The notes below the pieces were generated by a model. The model did no database searches, was not told where the DNA came from, and saw only the letters and a program-made list of their open reading frames with translations. DNA of 5,283 nucleotides, taken from contig JADGQQ010000108.1 of NCBI GenBank assembly GCA_017881645.1, forward strand, positions 1 to 5,283. The letters run 5' to 3'. This document shows, piece by piece, positions 1 through 5,283 of this stretch. This DNA comes from Clostridia bacterium (lineage in GTDB: Bacteria > Bacillota > Clostridia > Saccharofermentanales > Saccharofermentanaceae). A program made the translations under genes and the position numbers. Within the stretch, counting starts at the first letter, position 1. Every line of letters starts with the position of its first letter.

Positions 1-3000
1 CCCGCGCGAAGAAGCGGTGCCTTCTTCAAATCAAACGGGCGGATAAAAGCTCGCATGATATCCTGTATTTCCGATTCATCGGCCTCGGCATAACCGACTT
101 CGAACGGAACGTCTTCCATTATTTTTTGCACAGGTTTCCCGTCGATTACATCAAAGAAAGTGCGCAGCGACTCATGCCGTTTGATAAGCTGCCGGAACAC
201 ATTTTCGACTTTCACCCGGCTGACCGCACCCTCGATCAGTAAAATGGCCGGAAGGTTATAGCTGATATCGTTCTCTTCGATCTGCTTCAAGATATACAGT
301 CTTCTTTGAGCCGAAGAAACATCATAAAACGGATGATGCGCTGTTTGAGGAATCGGCAGAAATTGACTGGAGGAGGCCTGTGCAATTTGCTCGGCCATTC
401 GGCGAACCGTTTTGAGACGAAAAACATCTCTTACCGGCATCGCAAAATTGAGTCTTCTGTGCATTTCTGTTATTAAAGTGATGGCATGTAGGGAGTCTCC
501 GCCCATATTGAAAAAACTGTCGGTAACACTAACTTTCTCAACTTCAAGAATTTCACACCAAATATCAGAAATTGTCTTTTCAATTTCATTTTCCGGATCA
601 GTGACTTCTTCAATTTGGCTTGAGAAGTCAGGCAGCGGCAATGCATTTCTGTTAATTTTTCCATTCGACAAAAAAGGAAGAGAATCCATAACAAGAAAAA
701 AGGATGGGATCATATATTCCGGAAGGTCTTTTGCAAGCAGTTCTTTTATGTCTCGAATTTTTATATCTCTGTGCAGCAAAAGATATGCACAAAGATACTG
801 ATTGCCGCTGTGCTGTTTTCCTACCACAACTGCATTTTTAATTTCTTGTATTGTCATAAGTCGATTTTCAATTTCTCCTAATTCAATTCGAAACCCTCTA
901 ATTTTTACCTGAAAATCAACTCTTCCGAGATATTCAATGTCTCCTTTGGGAAACCATCTCACCCGATCTCCAGTCCGGTACATTTTTGCACCCGCAAAAA
1001 AAGGGTCTTCAATAAATTTCTCCGAGGTAAGCTGAGGATTATTTATATACCCTCTTGCAACACCTACGCCGCCGATATAGAGCTCTCCGGGGATTCCGAT
1101 AGGCGTTATATTCATGTTCTTATCTAAAATATAAAGTTGAATATTATCGATAGGTTTCCCAATAGGTACGCTCTTTAAATCACATACGGGAGAACAATCA
1201 AAATAGGACACTTCAACCGTAGCTTCCGTCGGACCATACAAATTATGAAGTTCGGAACCGTTGGATTGATTCAAAATTCTATTAAATGAATCCACCTGCA
1301 ATACAGTTAAGGCTTCCCCGCTTGCAAACACTCTCTCTATCGAGGATAATTTCTCAACACTTTCCGTCTTTTCGACATAATTTAGAAACACCCCCAACAT
1401 GGATGGAACAAAATGAACGAAGGTTATTTGATGCTTTGCAATTTCTCTTACAATAATTTCCGGGTCCTTTTCACCTTCAGGTTGAAGTACACATAAAGCG
1501 GCTCCTGCAAATGTCCACCAGAATAATTCATATACGGAAACATCAAAAGTAAATGGTGTTTTCTGCAGTATTAAGCTTCTCTCATGAATCGGATACTTTT
1601 TGCATCCCCAATGCAACCGGTTTACAACACTTCGATGTTCCACCATAACCCCCTTGGGTCTTCCGGTGGAGCCCGATGTATAGATAACATATGCCAGATT
1701 GCGGGGGCCGCTGCATGGTTCAGGGTTGTTTGCATTCTCTGTGGAATCAATGTCATTTTCGAGATCCAACAGATTCCCGAAGAATGCAAATTGAGGCATC
1801 AGCGGTTTTTGCGTAAGAAGGATCTTTGCACCGCTGTCATCAAGCATGTAACGGATTCTGTCTTCCGGATAATCCGGATCCACGGGAAGATAGGCACCTC
1901 CCGCCTTCAGGATGCCCATCAGACCGATCACCATTTCAAAGGAGCGATATACGGATATTCCGACGACCGAATCCGCGGTAACACCGCGTCTGCGAAGCTC
2001 TTGCGCCAACTGATTGGACTTCTCATTCAATTCCCGATAGGTTATCCGGCGGTCTCCGAAAATCAAGGCCGTGTTATCGGGTGTTTTTTCGGCCTGTTCT
2101 TCGAAAATCTGATGAAGTGTTTTTTCAGAGGGAAAATCCGCCTGCGTGCTGTTGAAATCATGAAGAATTATGTGTTTTTCTTTTTCAGACAGCATTTCAA
2201 TGCGGGAAATGTTTTTCACAGGATTATCAAGTGCATGCCAGAGAAGACTGACGACATGCTGATGGATGTATTCGATTTCTTTTACATTGTATACATCCGC
2301 CAGGTAGTCATAATCCAATATATAGGTTCCTTCATCGTCCCGGTCATTGACATGAATCACCAGAGATTCTACCTGATAGCCGGTAAAATGCCAGCGGGTC
2401 GAATAATCTACGGTTGCCGATTTCGTCGTGAATTTGGAATTCTGATAATTGAGAACGATATCAAACAGTCGTCCCGGCATTTTATGCTTGTTCTTCAGAT
2501 CTCTGACAAGATAGTTGTAGGGATATTTCTGATGCCGAAGAACAGCAACGCTTTCTTTGAGCATGCCTTCCGCAAATGTTTGGAAATCCATGGAATCATT
2601 AATTCCGATTCGAATCGGTGCAGCCACACTGACAAACATGCCGGGAGTGTCCTTTTCCCGGGCATTCACACGGTTTGTTATTGTTGTGCCCAAAATGATG
2701 TCTTCATTCCCTGTTACGCGGTAAATGTAGATCGCCAGAGCAGACAAAAAAAGTGTGAAAACGGATGCTTTGTTTGCTCCGCAGTATTCCCTGATCTTAT
2801 TCGACAGCTTCTGCGGGATGAGGAGGGTTTTTCTTCTGGCCTTGATCTCATTCGTCGTGAGTGCCTGTGATTTCAGAACCGTGGGTTCCGGATAGATTTC
2901 AAACTTGCGGTTCCAATATGCCCTGTCCCCTTGAAAACGTTCAGACTGTTCATATTTTTCTTCATTTATGAGGTGTTCCGAAAAGGACGGATTCGCATCA

Positions 3001-3503
3001 TGACTGACCTGTATTCCATTTGTAAGGGAAGTGTAGTAGCTCATGATCATATTCCCGACAATACTCATTGTCCAGGCATCCGAAATCAAATGATGCAGTT
3101 TCCCGAATATTCCTCCGTCTTCTTCACTCACCTTTACGAGAGCAAAATAATACAGATCGGAATCGTACAATTTCATCGGGATTTTCGTCTGTTCGTCATC
3201 CCATTTGAACAAACCGGTCTGTCCTTCTCCCCGGCTGAAATCAAATAGCTCTATCCTAATCTTCTTAGAAGGGGCAAAATATTGCAGCGCGTCCCCGTCC
3301 TTCTCAACAATTCGAGTTCGCATTGCATCGTTTTTTTCGATTGTCAGATTAATAGCTTCTTCAAGCACGGTATAGTCAATCCGCCCTTTGAGGCGAAGCG
3401 TACCTGAAATGACATTCATGCATGTATCCGGATGTTTCTGCTCCAGATACCAGATTGATTTCTGCGGCTGCGACAATGAAAAGTACTTCGTATCTGTTTC
3501 CAT
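1..3503 (-). CDS. Nonribosomal peptide synthetase, C-A-T-C(partial), 3' end beyond window
   Basis: This is the start of a cytoplasmic modular peptide synthetase, open for 1167 codons without a stop and continuing past the left edge. The ATG at 3503 follows AGAGGTGAT (3504-3512). Domain 1 is condensation (residues ~5-440), with HHLISDAWT at 137-145. The adenylation domain (~465-960) shows ITYREL 487-492, LKAGGAYLPVDP 532-543, TSGSTGRPKG 609-618, FDVSVYELF 653-661, NLYGPTEA 754-761, YRTGD 842-846, GRVDFQVKIRGFRIE 860-874 and NGKINR 947-952 with the catalytic Lys949. The carrier domain (~970-1038) has GGDSL, with Ser1004 as the phosphopantetheine site. A second condensation domain starts near 1055 (SSAQRRLYILKQ, then RHESLRTFF) and is cut before its HHxxxDG motif. 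No epimerization domain separates T and C, so an L-residue acceptor chain is expected. The pocket code, read by motif alignment, is serine-like. The N-terminal C domain implies an upstream acyl or peptidyl donor. The family is certain; the product is unknown. Confidence 0.97.
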   Translation of the reverse strand, partial: METDTKYFSLSQPQKSIWYLEQKHPDTCMNVISGTLRLKGRIDYTVLEEAINLTIEKNDAMRTRIVEKDGDALQYFAPSKKIRIELFDFSRGEGQTGLFKWDDEQTKIPMKLYDSDLYYFALVKVSEEDGGIFGKLHHLISDAWTMSIVGNMIMSYYTSLTNGIQVSHDANPSFSEHLINEEKYEQSERFQGDRAYWNRKFEIYPEPTVLKSQALTTNEIKARRKTLLIPQKLSNKIREYCGANKASVFTLFLSALAIYIYRVTGNEDIILGTTITNRVNAREKDTPGMFVSVAAPIRIGINDSMDFQTFAEGMLKESVAVLRHQKYPYNYLVRDLKNKHKMPGRLFDIVLNYQNSKFTTKSATVDYSTRWHFTGYQVESLVIHVNDRDDEGTYILDYDYLADVYNVKEIEYIHQHVVSLLWHALDNPVKNISRIEMLSEKEKHIILHDFNSTQADFPSEKTLHQIFEEQAEKTPDNTALIFGDRRITYRELNEKSNQLAQELRRRGVTADSVVGISVYRSFEMVIGLMGILKAGGAYLPVDPDYPEDRIRYMLDDSGAKILLTQKPLMPQFAFFGNLLDLENDIDSTENANNPEPCSGPRNLAYVIYTSGSTGRPKGVMVEHRSVVNRLHWGCKKYPIHERSLILQKTPFTFDVSVYELFWWTFAGAALCVLQPEGEKDPEIIVREIAKHQITFVHFVPSMLGVFLNYVEKTESVEKLSSIERVFASGEALTVLQVDSFNRILNQSNGSELHNLYGPTEATVEVSYFDCSPVCDLKSVPIGKPIDNIQLYILDKNMNITPIGIPGELYIGGVGVARGYINNPQLTSEKFIEDPFFAGAKMYRTGDRVRWFPKGDIEYLGRVDFQVKIRGFRIELGEIENRLMTIQEIKNAVVVGKQHSGNQYLCAYLLLHRDIKIRDIKELLAKDLPEYMIPSFFLVMDSLPFLSNGKINRNALPLPDFSSQIEEVTDPENEIEKTISDIWCEILEVEKVSVTDSFFNMGGDSLHAITLITEMHRRLNFAMPVRDVFRLKTVRRMAEQIAQASSSQFLPIPQTAHHPFYDVSSAQRRLYILKQIEENDISYNLPAILLIEGAVSRVKVENVFRQLIKRHESLRTFFDVIDGKPVQKIMEDVPFEVGYAEADESEIQDIMRAFIRPFDLKKAPLLRA

Positions 3504-3512
3504 ATCACCTCT
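3504..3512 (-). promoter_or_regulatory. Ribosome binding site of the NRPS gene
   Basis: AGAGGTGAT on the minus strand directly precedes the ATG at 3503. It matches most of the anti-Shine-Dalgarno complement (AGGAGGTGAT, with one G missing). The gap from GAGG to the start codon is about 4 bases, slightly short but usable. No other in-frame ATG lies close downstream, and the condensation-domain motif begins around residue 9, so this site fixes the start. Confidence 0.8.
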
Positions 3513-3580
3513 TTTCTTCCGTGCAAAAATGGAAGTCGTACCACACGAAAAATTAACATCATTAAGCAAATCTAATAATA

Positions 3581-3608
3581 ATTATACAAGATCAAGAGAT
3601 GAAAACAA
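3581..3608 (-). promoter_or_regulatory. Probable sigma-A-type promoter of the NRPS gene
   Basis: On the minus strand a -35 box TTGTTT (3608-3603) and a perfect -10 box TATAAT (3586-3581) are separated by 16 bases. Transcription would start near 3574, leaving a leader of about 70 bases before the NRPS ATG. This is the best promoter-like pair in the 319-base gap and suggests the NRPS can be transcribed independently of the PPTase. It is a prediction from consensus match only. Confidence 0.55.
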
Positions 3609-3624
3609 TGCGTTTCATCACAAA

Positions 3625-3644
3625 TTTCAAAATAATCTTTGAAA
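3625..3644. repeat. Inverted repeat TTTCAAA-N6-TTTGAAA upstream of the NRPS promoter
   Basis: Perfect 7-base arms (3625-3631 and 3638-3644) flank six bases, ending about 17 bases upstream of the predicted -35 box. A third copy of the half-site, TTTGAAA, occurs at 3676-3682, 38 bases further upstream, and with TTCAAA at 3659-3664 it forms a second, looser inverted repeat. The position and duplication would suit an activator binding site. AT-rich dyads also arise by chance, so function is unproven. Confidence 0.35.
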
Positions 3645-3759
3645 AGTGACATGCTTAGTTCAAAAATATACAACCTTTGAAAAAGGGTACGATACTGCGT
3701 CATTCCTTGCAAATCAAGCTTTCATCCTGCACGAAAGTTTTGACGGGATAAGTTTTCCC

Positions 3760-3769
3760 TTCGTACGAA
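3760..3769. repeat. Perfect 10-bp palindrome TTCGTACGAA
   Basis: A loop-free palindrome lies in the noncoding leader, 54 bases beyond the PPTase stop codon. Having no loop, it would not work as an RNA hairpin terminator; it could be a protein-binding dyad. Only the symmetry supports it. Confidence 0.25.
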
Positions 3770-3806
3770 AAAATAAAAAGGTATCAAATTATTCTTTCTA
3801 CTACAA

Positions 3807-3837
3807 TGCATAAAATACAATACTATTGCATAAAATA
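3807..3837. repeat. 11-bp direct repeat (TGCATAAAATA x2) at the end of the PPTase gene
   Basis: TGCATAAAATA occurs at 3807-3817 and again at 3827-3837, exactly 20 bases apart. The right-hand copy encodes the last residues of the PPTase (Tyr-Phe-Met-Gln) and the left-hand copy lies just beyond its stop codon. This looks like a small, partly diverged tandem duplication of the 3' end. No regulatory role is evident. Confidence 0.5.
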
Positions 3838-4482
3838 AATGGCCATATCATACAGTTCATCTTCAGATATCCGGGTTATATCGATGTTCCCGGGCATATG
3901 GCTTGCATATGCCGAAATCCAATATTGATTGATTTGAATAGAGGAAATATGACCATTCGTCAAGGGATCCAGCACATCGAAAGATTTCGTTTTCATGGCA
4001 AACCCACTGCCCGTCCATTTCATGTATGCTTCTTTTTTTGTCCAGATTTCAAAGAAGCGCAAATCTTCCTGCTCCGGACTTGCATACACCCAATCATATT
4101 CCCGGTCTGTGAAAATCCGGCGAGCCACCCTCCGGTCCTCTTTTCGAATTTGTTCCGTATCTACGCCGATGGGTACATCCGAAACACCCAAGGCAAGGCC
4201 ATTCCCGGAGTGAGACACATTAAAATGGAAAGCAGGTTCACTTATGAGATATGGCTTGCCGAATTCCTGTCGCCCGAACTGTAAATCCGCAGCATGCAGC
4301 CCCGTGCTCCGGCAGATCTGACACCGGAGCAGAATTTCAGAAGCTATACGTATTCTGCGATTAGCCTCAAAATGAAACAGATCTATGATTTTTTTTGTTT
4401 CCGGAGGGAGCATCGAATACAGTGAATCATACCGGGACGAATGAAGTGAGTGATCCATTTCAACAAAGAAAATCTGAATCAT
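3823..4482 (-). CDS. Sfp-type 4'-phosphopantetheinyl transferase (219 aa)
   Basis: This cytosolic enzyme transfers the phosphopantetheine arm of coenzyme A to the conserved serine of carrier domains, converting apo synthetases to active holo forms. Family signatures are in order: FGKPYL (74-79), FNVSHSG (87-93), the metal-binding IGVDTE (105-110; Asp108 and Glu110 correspond to Sfp Asp107 and Glu109), and WTKKEAYMK (147-155; Glu151 corresponds to Sfp Glu151). The length matches the Sfp subfamily (224 aa in B. subtilis) rather than the ~120-aa AcpS type. The start is placed at the ATG at 4482, because AAGAGGA (4489-4495) sits 6 bases before it; the in-frame ATG at 4488 directly abuts that ribosome site. 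The gene lies 79 bases after the CDP-alcohol gene and 319 bases before the NRPS, whose Ser1004 is its likely target. All key residues are present, so it should be functional. Confidence 0.95.
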   Translation of the reverse strand: MIQIFFVEMDHSLHSSRYDSLYSMLPPETKKIIDLFHFEANRRIRIASEILLRCQICRSTGLHAADLQFGRQEFGKPYLISEPAFHFNVSHSGNGLALGVSDVPIGVDTEQIRKEDRRVARRIFTDREYDWVYASPEQEDLRFFEIWTKKEAYMKWTGSGFAMKTKSFDVLDPLTNGHISSIQINQYWISAYASHMPGNIDITRISEDELYDMAIYFMQ

Positions 4483-4488
4483 AGTCAT

Positions 4489-4495
4489 TCCTCTT
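4489..4495 (-). promoter_or_regulatory. Ribosome binding site that decides the PPTase start
   Basis: AAGAGGA on the minus strand. Two in-frame ATGs follow, at 4488 and 4482. The first has zero spacing and the second has 6 bases, which is close to the normal optimum. The second is therefore preferred, giving a protein that begins Met-Ile-Gln-Ile. Confidence 0.7.
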
Positions 4496-4543
4496 CTTTT
4501 GATATGTCAAATTGTGAGCTTTTCGAGCGTCGGATTTATCGCC

Positions 4544-4560
4544 GTATTCGAATGGAATAC
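4544..4560. repeat. Inverted repeat GTATTC-N5-GAATAC just after the CDP-alcohol gene
   Basis: Perfect 6-base arms (4544-4549 and 4555-4560) flank a 5-base loop, immediately downstream of the stop codon of the upstream gene. No T-run follows in the minus direction, so it is not a standard intrinsic terminator. It could be a weak RNA stem between two co-transcribed genes, or chance. Confidence 0.35.
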
Positions 4561-4561
4561 A

Positions 4562-5149
4562 CTATTTTGTTTCTATCTCTTTGGACTTCGTGTTCTTTAT
4601 GAGATGCAGTAATGATACTGTGTCCGGGTCAACATCTCCAAACTTGATAAAAATTAGAATTTCTTCCGTAAATCCGATTAAATAAATCACCAAAATACCT
4701 GTAATAAACCATGTGGTATTGAATGGGAATGACAATAGGACAAGGAAATACACGAGAACACCGTTCAGCTTCAAAAGGAACGTATGCATCATAACGGGCT
4801 TCCTGCAGAATATTCCGGAAATGACGAAGGAAAGAAAGAACAAGCTAAAGAACAAAATGAGCAGTACTTTGTTGGGCTCCAGATAAGCCGGAAAAAGAAC
4901 GGCGATGAACCAGGCTGTCGACACATAGAAGAAGATATCCGCAAACGAATCCAGTCGCTTTCCGATTTCCGTCTTCTGGTTAAAATGTCTTGCGATCCAA
5001 CCATCAAAAAAATCGGTCGATCCGACGATTAAATATGCAGCCAGAAAAGCCGTTCTCCAGTCTTTATAAAGCAAAAAGAACAGGAGAGGCAGGCAAAATA
5101 AACGCGATGCCGATAAAATATTTGGAATCGTAATGACTCGTTTGTCCAT
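4562..5149 (-). CDS. CDP-alcohol phosphatidyltransferase family membrane protein (195 aa)
   Basis: Enzymes of this family displace CMP from a CDP-linked alcohol, usually CDP-diacylglycerol, with a second alcohol such as glycerol phosphate, inositol or serine, at the cytoplasmic membrane. The full signature D-x2-D-G-x2-A-R-x8-G-x3-D-x3-D is present at residues 46-71 (Asp46, Asp49, Gly50, Ala53, Arg54, Gly63, Asp67, Asp71), so the active site looks intact. An IPNILSASR motif (8-16) precedes it, as in PgsA-like members. Hydrophobic stretches near 16-29, 33-44, 72-90, 94-113, 126-141 and 146-169 fit about six membrane helices. The start is ATG 5149, because AGAAAGGG (5156-5163) lies 6 bases upstream. 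An in-frame TTG at 5233 would add 28 unconserved residues with no ribosome site. The acceptor alcohol cannot be told from sequence: phosphatidylglycerophosphate synthase, phosphatidylserine synthase or a specialised enzyme are all possible. It is co-directional with the PPTase 79 bases downstream and may share its transcript. Confidence 0.92.
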   Translation of the reverse strand: MDKRVITIPNILSASRLFCLPLLFFLLYKDWRTAFLAAYLIVGSTDFFDGWIARHFNQKTEIGKRLDSFADIFFYVSTAWFIAVLFPAYLEPNKVLLILFFSLFFLSFVISGIFCRKPVMMHTFLLKLNGVLVYFLVLLSFPFNTTWFITGILVIYLIGFTEEILIFIKFGDVDPDTVSLLHLIKNTKSKEIETK

Positions 5150-5155
5150 ACGAAG

Positions 5156-5163
5156 CCCTTTCT
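5156..5163 (-). promoter_or_regulatory. Ribosome binding site that decides the CDP-alcohol enzyme start
   Basis: AGAAAGGG on the minus strand, 6 bases before the ATG at 5149. It favours this start over the longer in-frame TTG start at 5233, which has no comparable upstream site. Confidence 0.6.
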
Positions 5164-5197
5164 GCTGATTTTCAGCGCCGTTGCTCCATTCAAATAA

Positions 5198-5283
5198 CTT
5201 ACTGGCGCTATCTGGACAGGAATCAACCGTCAAGATCTAGCAGCCATCGAATTTTTACGTCAGAACATGGGTATTTCGAATCA
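5198..5283 (+). other. Possible short coding remnant or start of an unknown reading frame at the right edge
   Basis: After an in-frame TAA at 5195-5197, the plus strand stays open to the window edge for 28 codons (beginning Leu-Thr-Gly-Ala-Ile-Trp, with RQDLAAIEFLRQNMGIS further in). The composition looks protein-like, but the only in-frame ATG is at 5267 and no GTG or TTG precedes it. If it is real, it is either a decayed fragment or the very start of a plus-strand gene. On the opposite strand a 19-codon tail ending Leu-Asp-Leu-Asp-Gly-stop also runs in from the edge. I recognise neither. Confidence 0.15.

Larger units (their letters stand above)
3504..3822. other. 319-base AT-rich noncoding region between PPTase and NRPS genes
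   Basis: No convincing gene lies here on either strand. It holds the NRPS ribosome binding site and promoter, two overlapping-motif inverted repeats built on TTTGAAA (3625-3644 and 3659-3681), and a perfect 10-bp palindrome TTCGTACGAA (3760-3769). An imperfect stem is also present, AAGCTTTC (3716/3717 region) to GAAAGTTT (3733-3740), with its core CTTTC 3719-3723 pairing with GAAAG 3733-3737. No hairpin is followed by a T-run in the minus direction, so no intrinsic terminator for the PPTase transcript could be identified and read-through into the NRPS is possible. Confidence 0.7.

Noticed and set aside
412..801. Plus-strand open frame opposite the NRPS T domain and A-domain end
   Set aside because: The minus strand here encodes the A10 and carrier motifs in frame. 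The plus-strand translation is low-complexity and rich in Ser, Ile and Phe, as expected of a shadow.
1584..2870. Long plus-strand open frame (428 codons) opposite the NRPS
   Set aside because: It lies antisense to the C and A domains, whose minus-strand frame carries unmistakable motifs throughout. Its translation has no recognisable domain and a composition typical of an antisense shadow.
1..3503. Frameshift or internal stop in the NRPS
   Set aside because: Reading codon by codon, all recognisable C, A, T and second C motifs sit in one frame with no stop from 3503 to the edge.
3388..3642. Plus-strand 84-codon frame spanning the NRPS start and its leader
   Set aside because: It overlaps the NRPS start antisense and has no recognisable domain and no promoter-to-gene layout on that strand. 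It extends only because the leader is AT-rich.
3716..3740. Stem CTTTC-N9-GAAAG as an intrinsic terminator after the PPTase
   Set aside because: The stem is short with a 9-base loop, and no T-run follows in the minus direction.
4505..4510. Perfect TTGACA (minus strand) as a -35 box for the PPTase
   Set aside because: A -10 box at 17-base spacing would fall on the start codon region (around 4487-4482), where there is no TATAAT-like sequence. No transcript from it could carry the ribosome site.
5150..5233. N-terminal extension of the CDP-alcohol enzyme from a TTG at 5233
   Set aside because: No ribosome site precedes it, and the added 28 residues are polar and unlike family N-termini. The ATG at 5149 has AGAAAGGG at good spacing and starts right before the conserved IPN motif.

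Overview
The window shows three genes on the minus strand, read here from right to left. They are a CDP-alcohol phosphatidyltransferase-type membrane enzyme (4562-5149), an Sfp-type 4'-phosphopantetheinyl transferase (3823-4482), and the first 1167 codons of a nonribosomal peptide synthetase (NRPS) that runs off the left edge (3503 to 1). No RNA genes, CRISPR arrays or intact mobile elements are visible. Gene starts preceded by AG-rich Shine-Dalgarno sequences, a sigma-A-like promoter, moderate G+C, and the style of the NRPS and PPTase proteins all suggest a Bacillota (Firmicutes) genome of the Clostridia or Paenibacillus/Bacillus kind. The sequence alone does not settle the genus.

Layout. 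Positions 1-3503 are one uninterrupted NRPS frame with domain order C-A-T-C(partial). It holds one complete module and the start of a second condensation domain. The adenylation pocket reads D-V-Y-H-F-S-L-V-E-K by motif alignment, closest to serine-type codes. Positions 3504-3822 are a 319-base noncoding leader carrying a good promoter, two TTTGAAA-based inverted repeats and a 10-bp palindrome. Positions 3823-4482 encode the PPTase. Positions 4483-4561 are a short spacer with a small inverted repeat. Positions 4562-5149 encode the CDP-alcohol enzyme. Positions 5150-5283 are its upstream region, with a possible short coding remnant on the plus strand.

How the genes fit together. The PPTase converts apo carrier domains to their holo form, so its position directly upstream of an NRPS suggests it primes S1004 of that protein. 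The NRPS starts with a condensation domain and no gene for an earlier module lies immediately upstream. The peptide may therefore begin with a donor supplied in trans, commonly a fatty acyl group, giving a lipopeptide. The role of the CDP-alcohol enzyme is open: it may be an ordinary phospholipid gene that happens to be adjacent, or it may act on the same product.

The most notable signal inside the NRPS is compositional. A segment covering the second half of the A domain and the T domain (about 421-1620) is near 38% G+C by hand count, while the stretches on both sides are near 50%. This is consistent with A-domain recombination.
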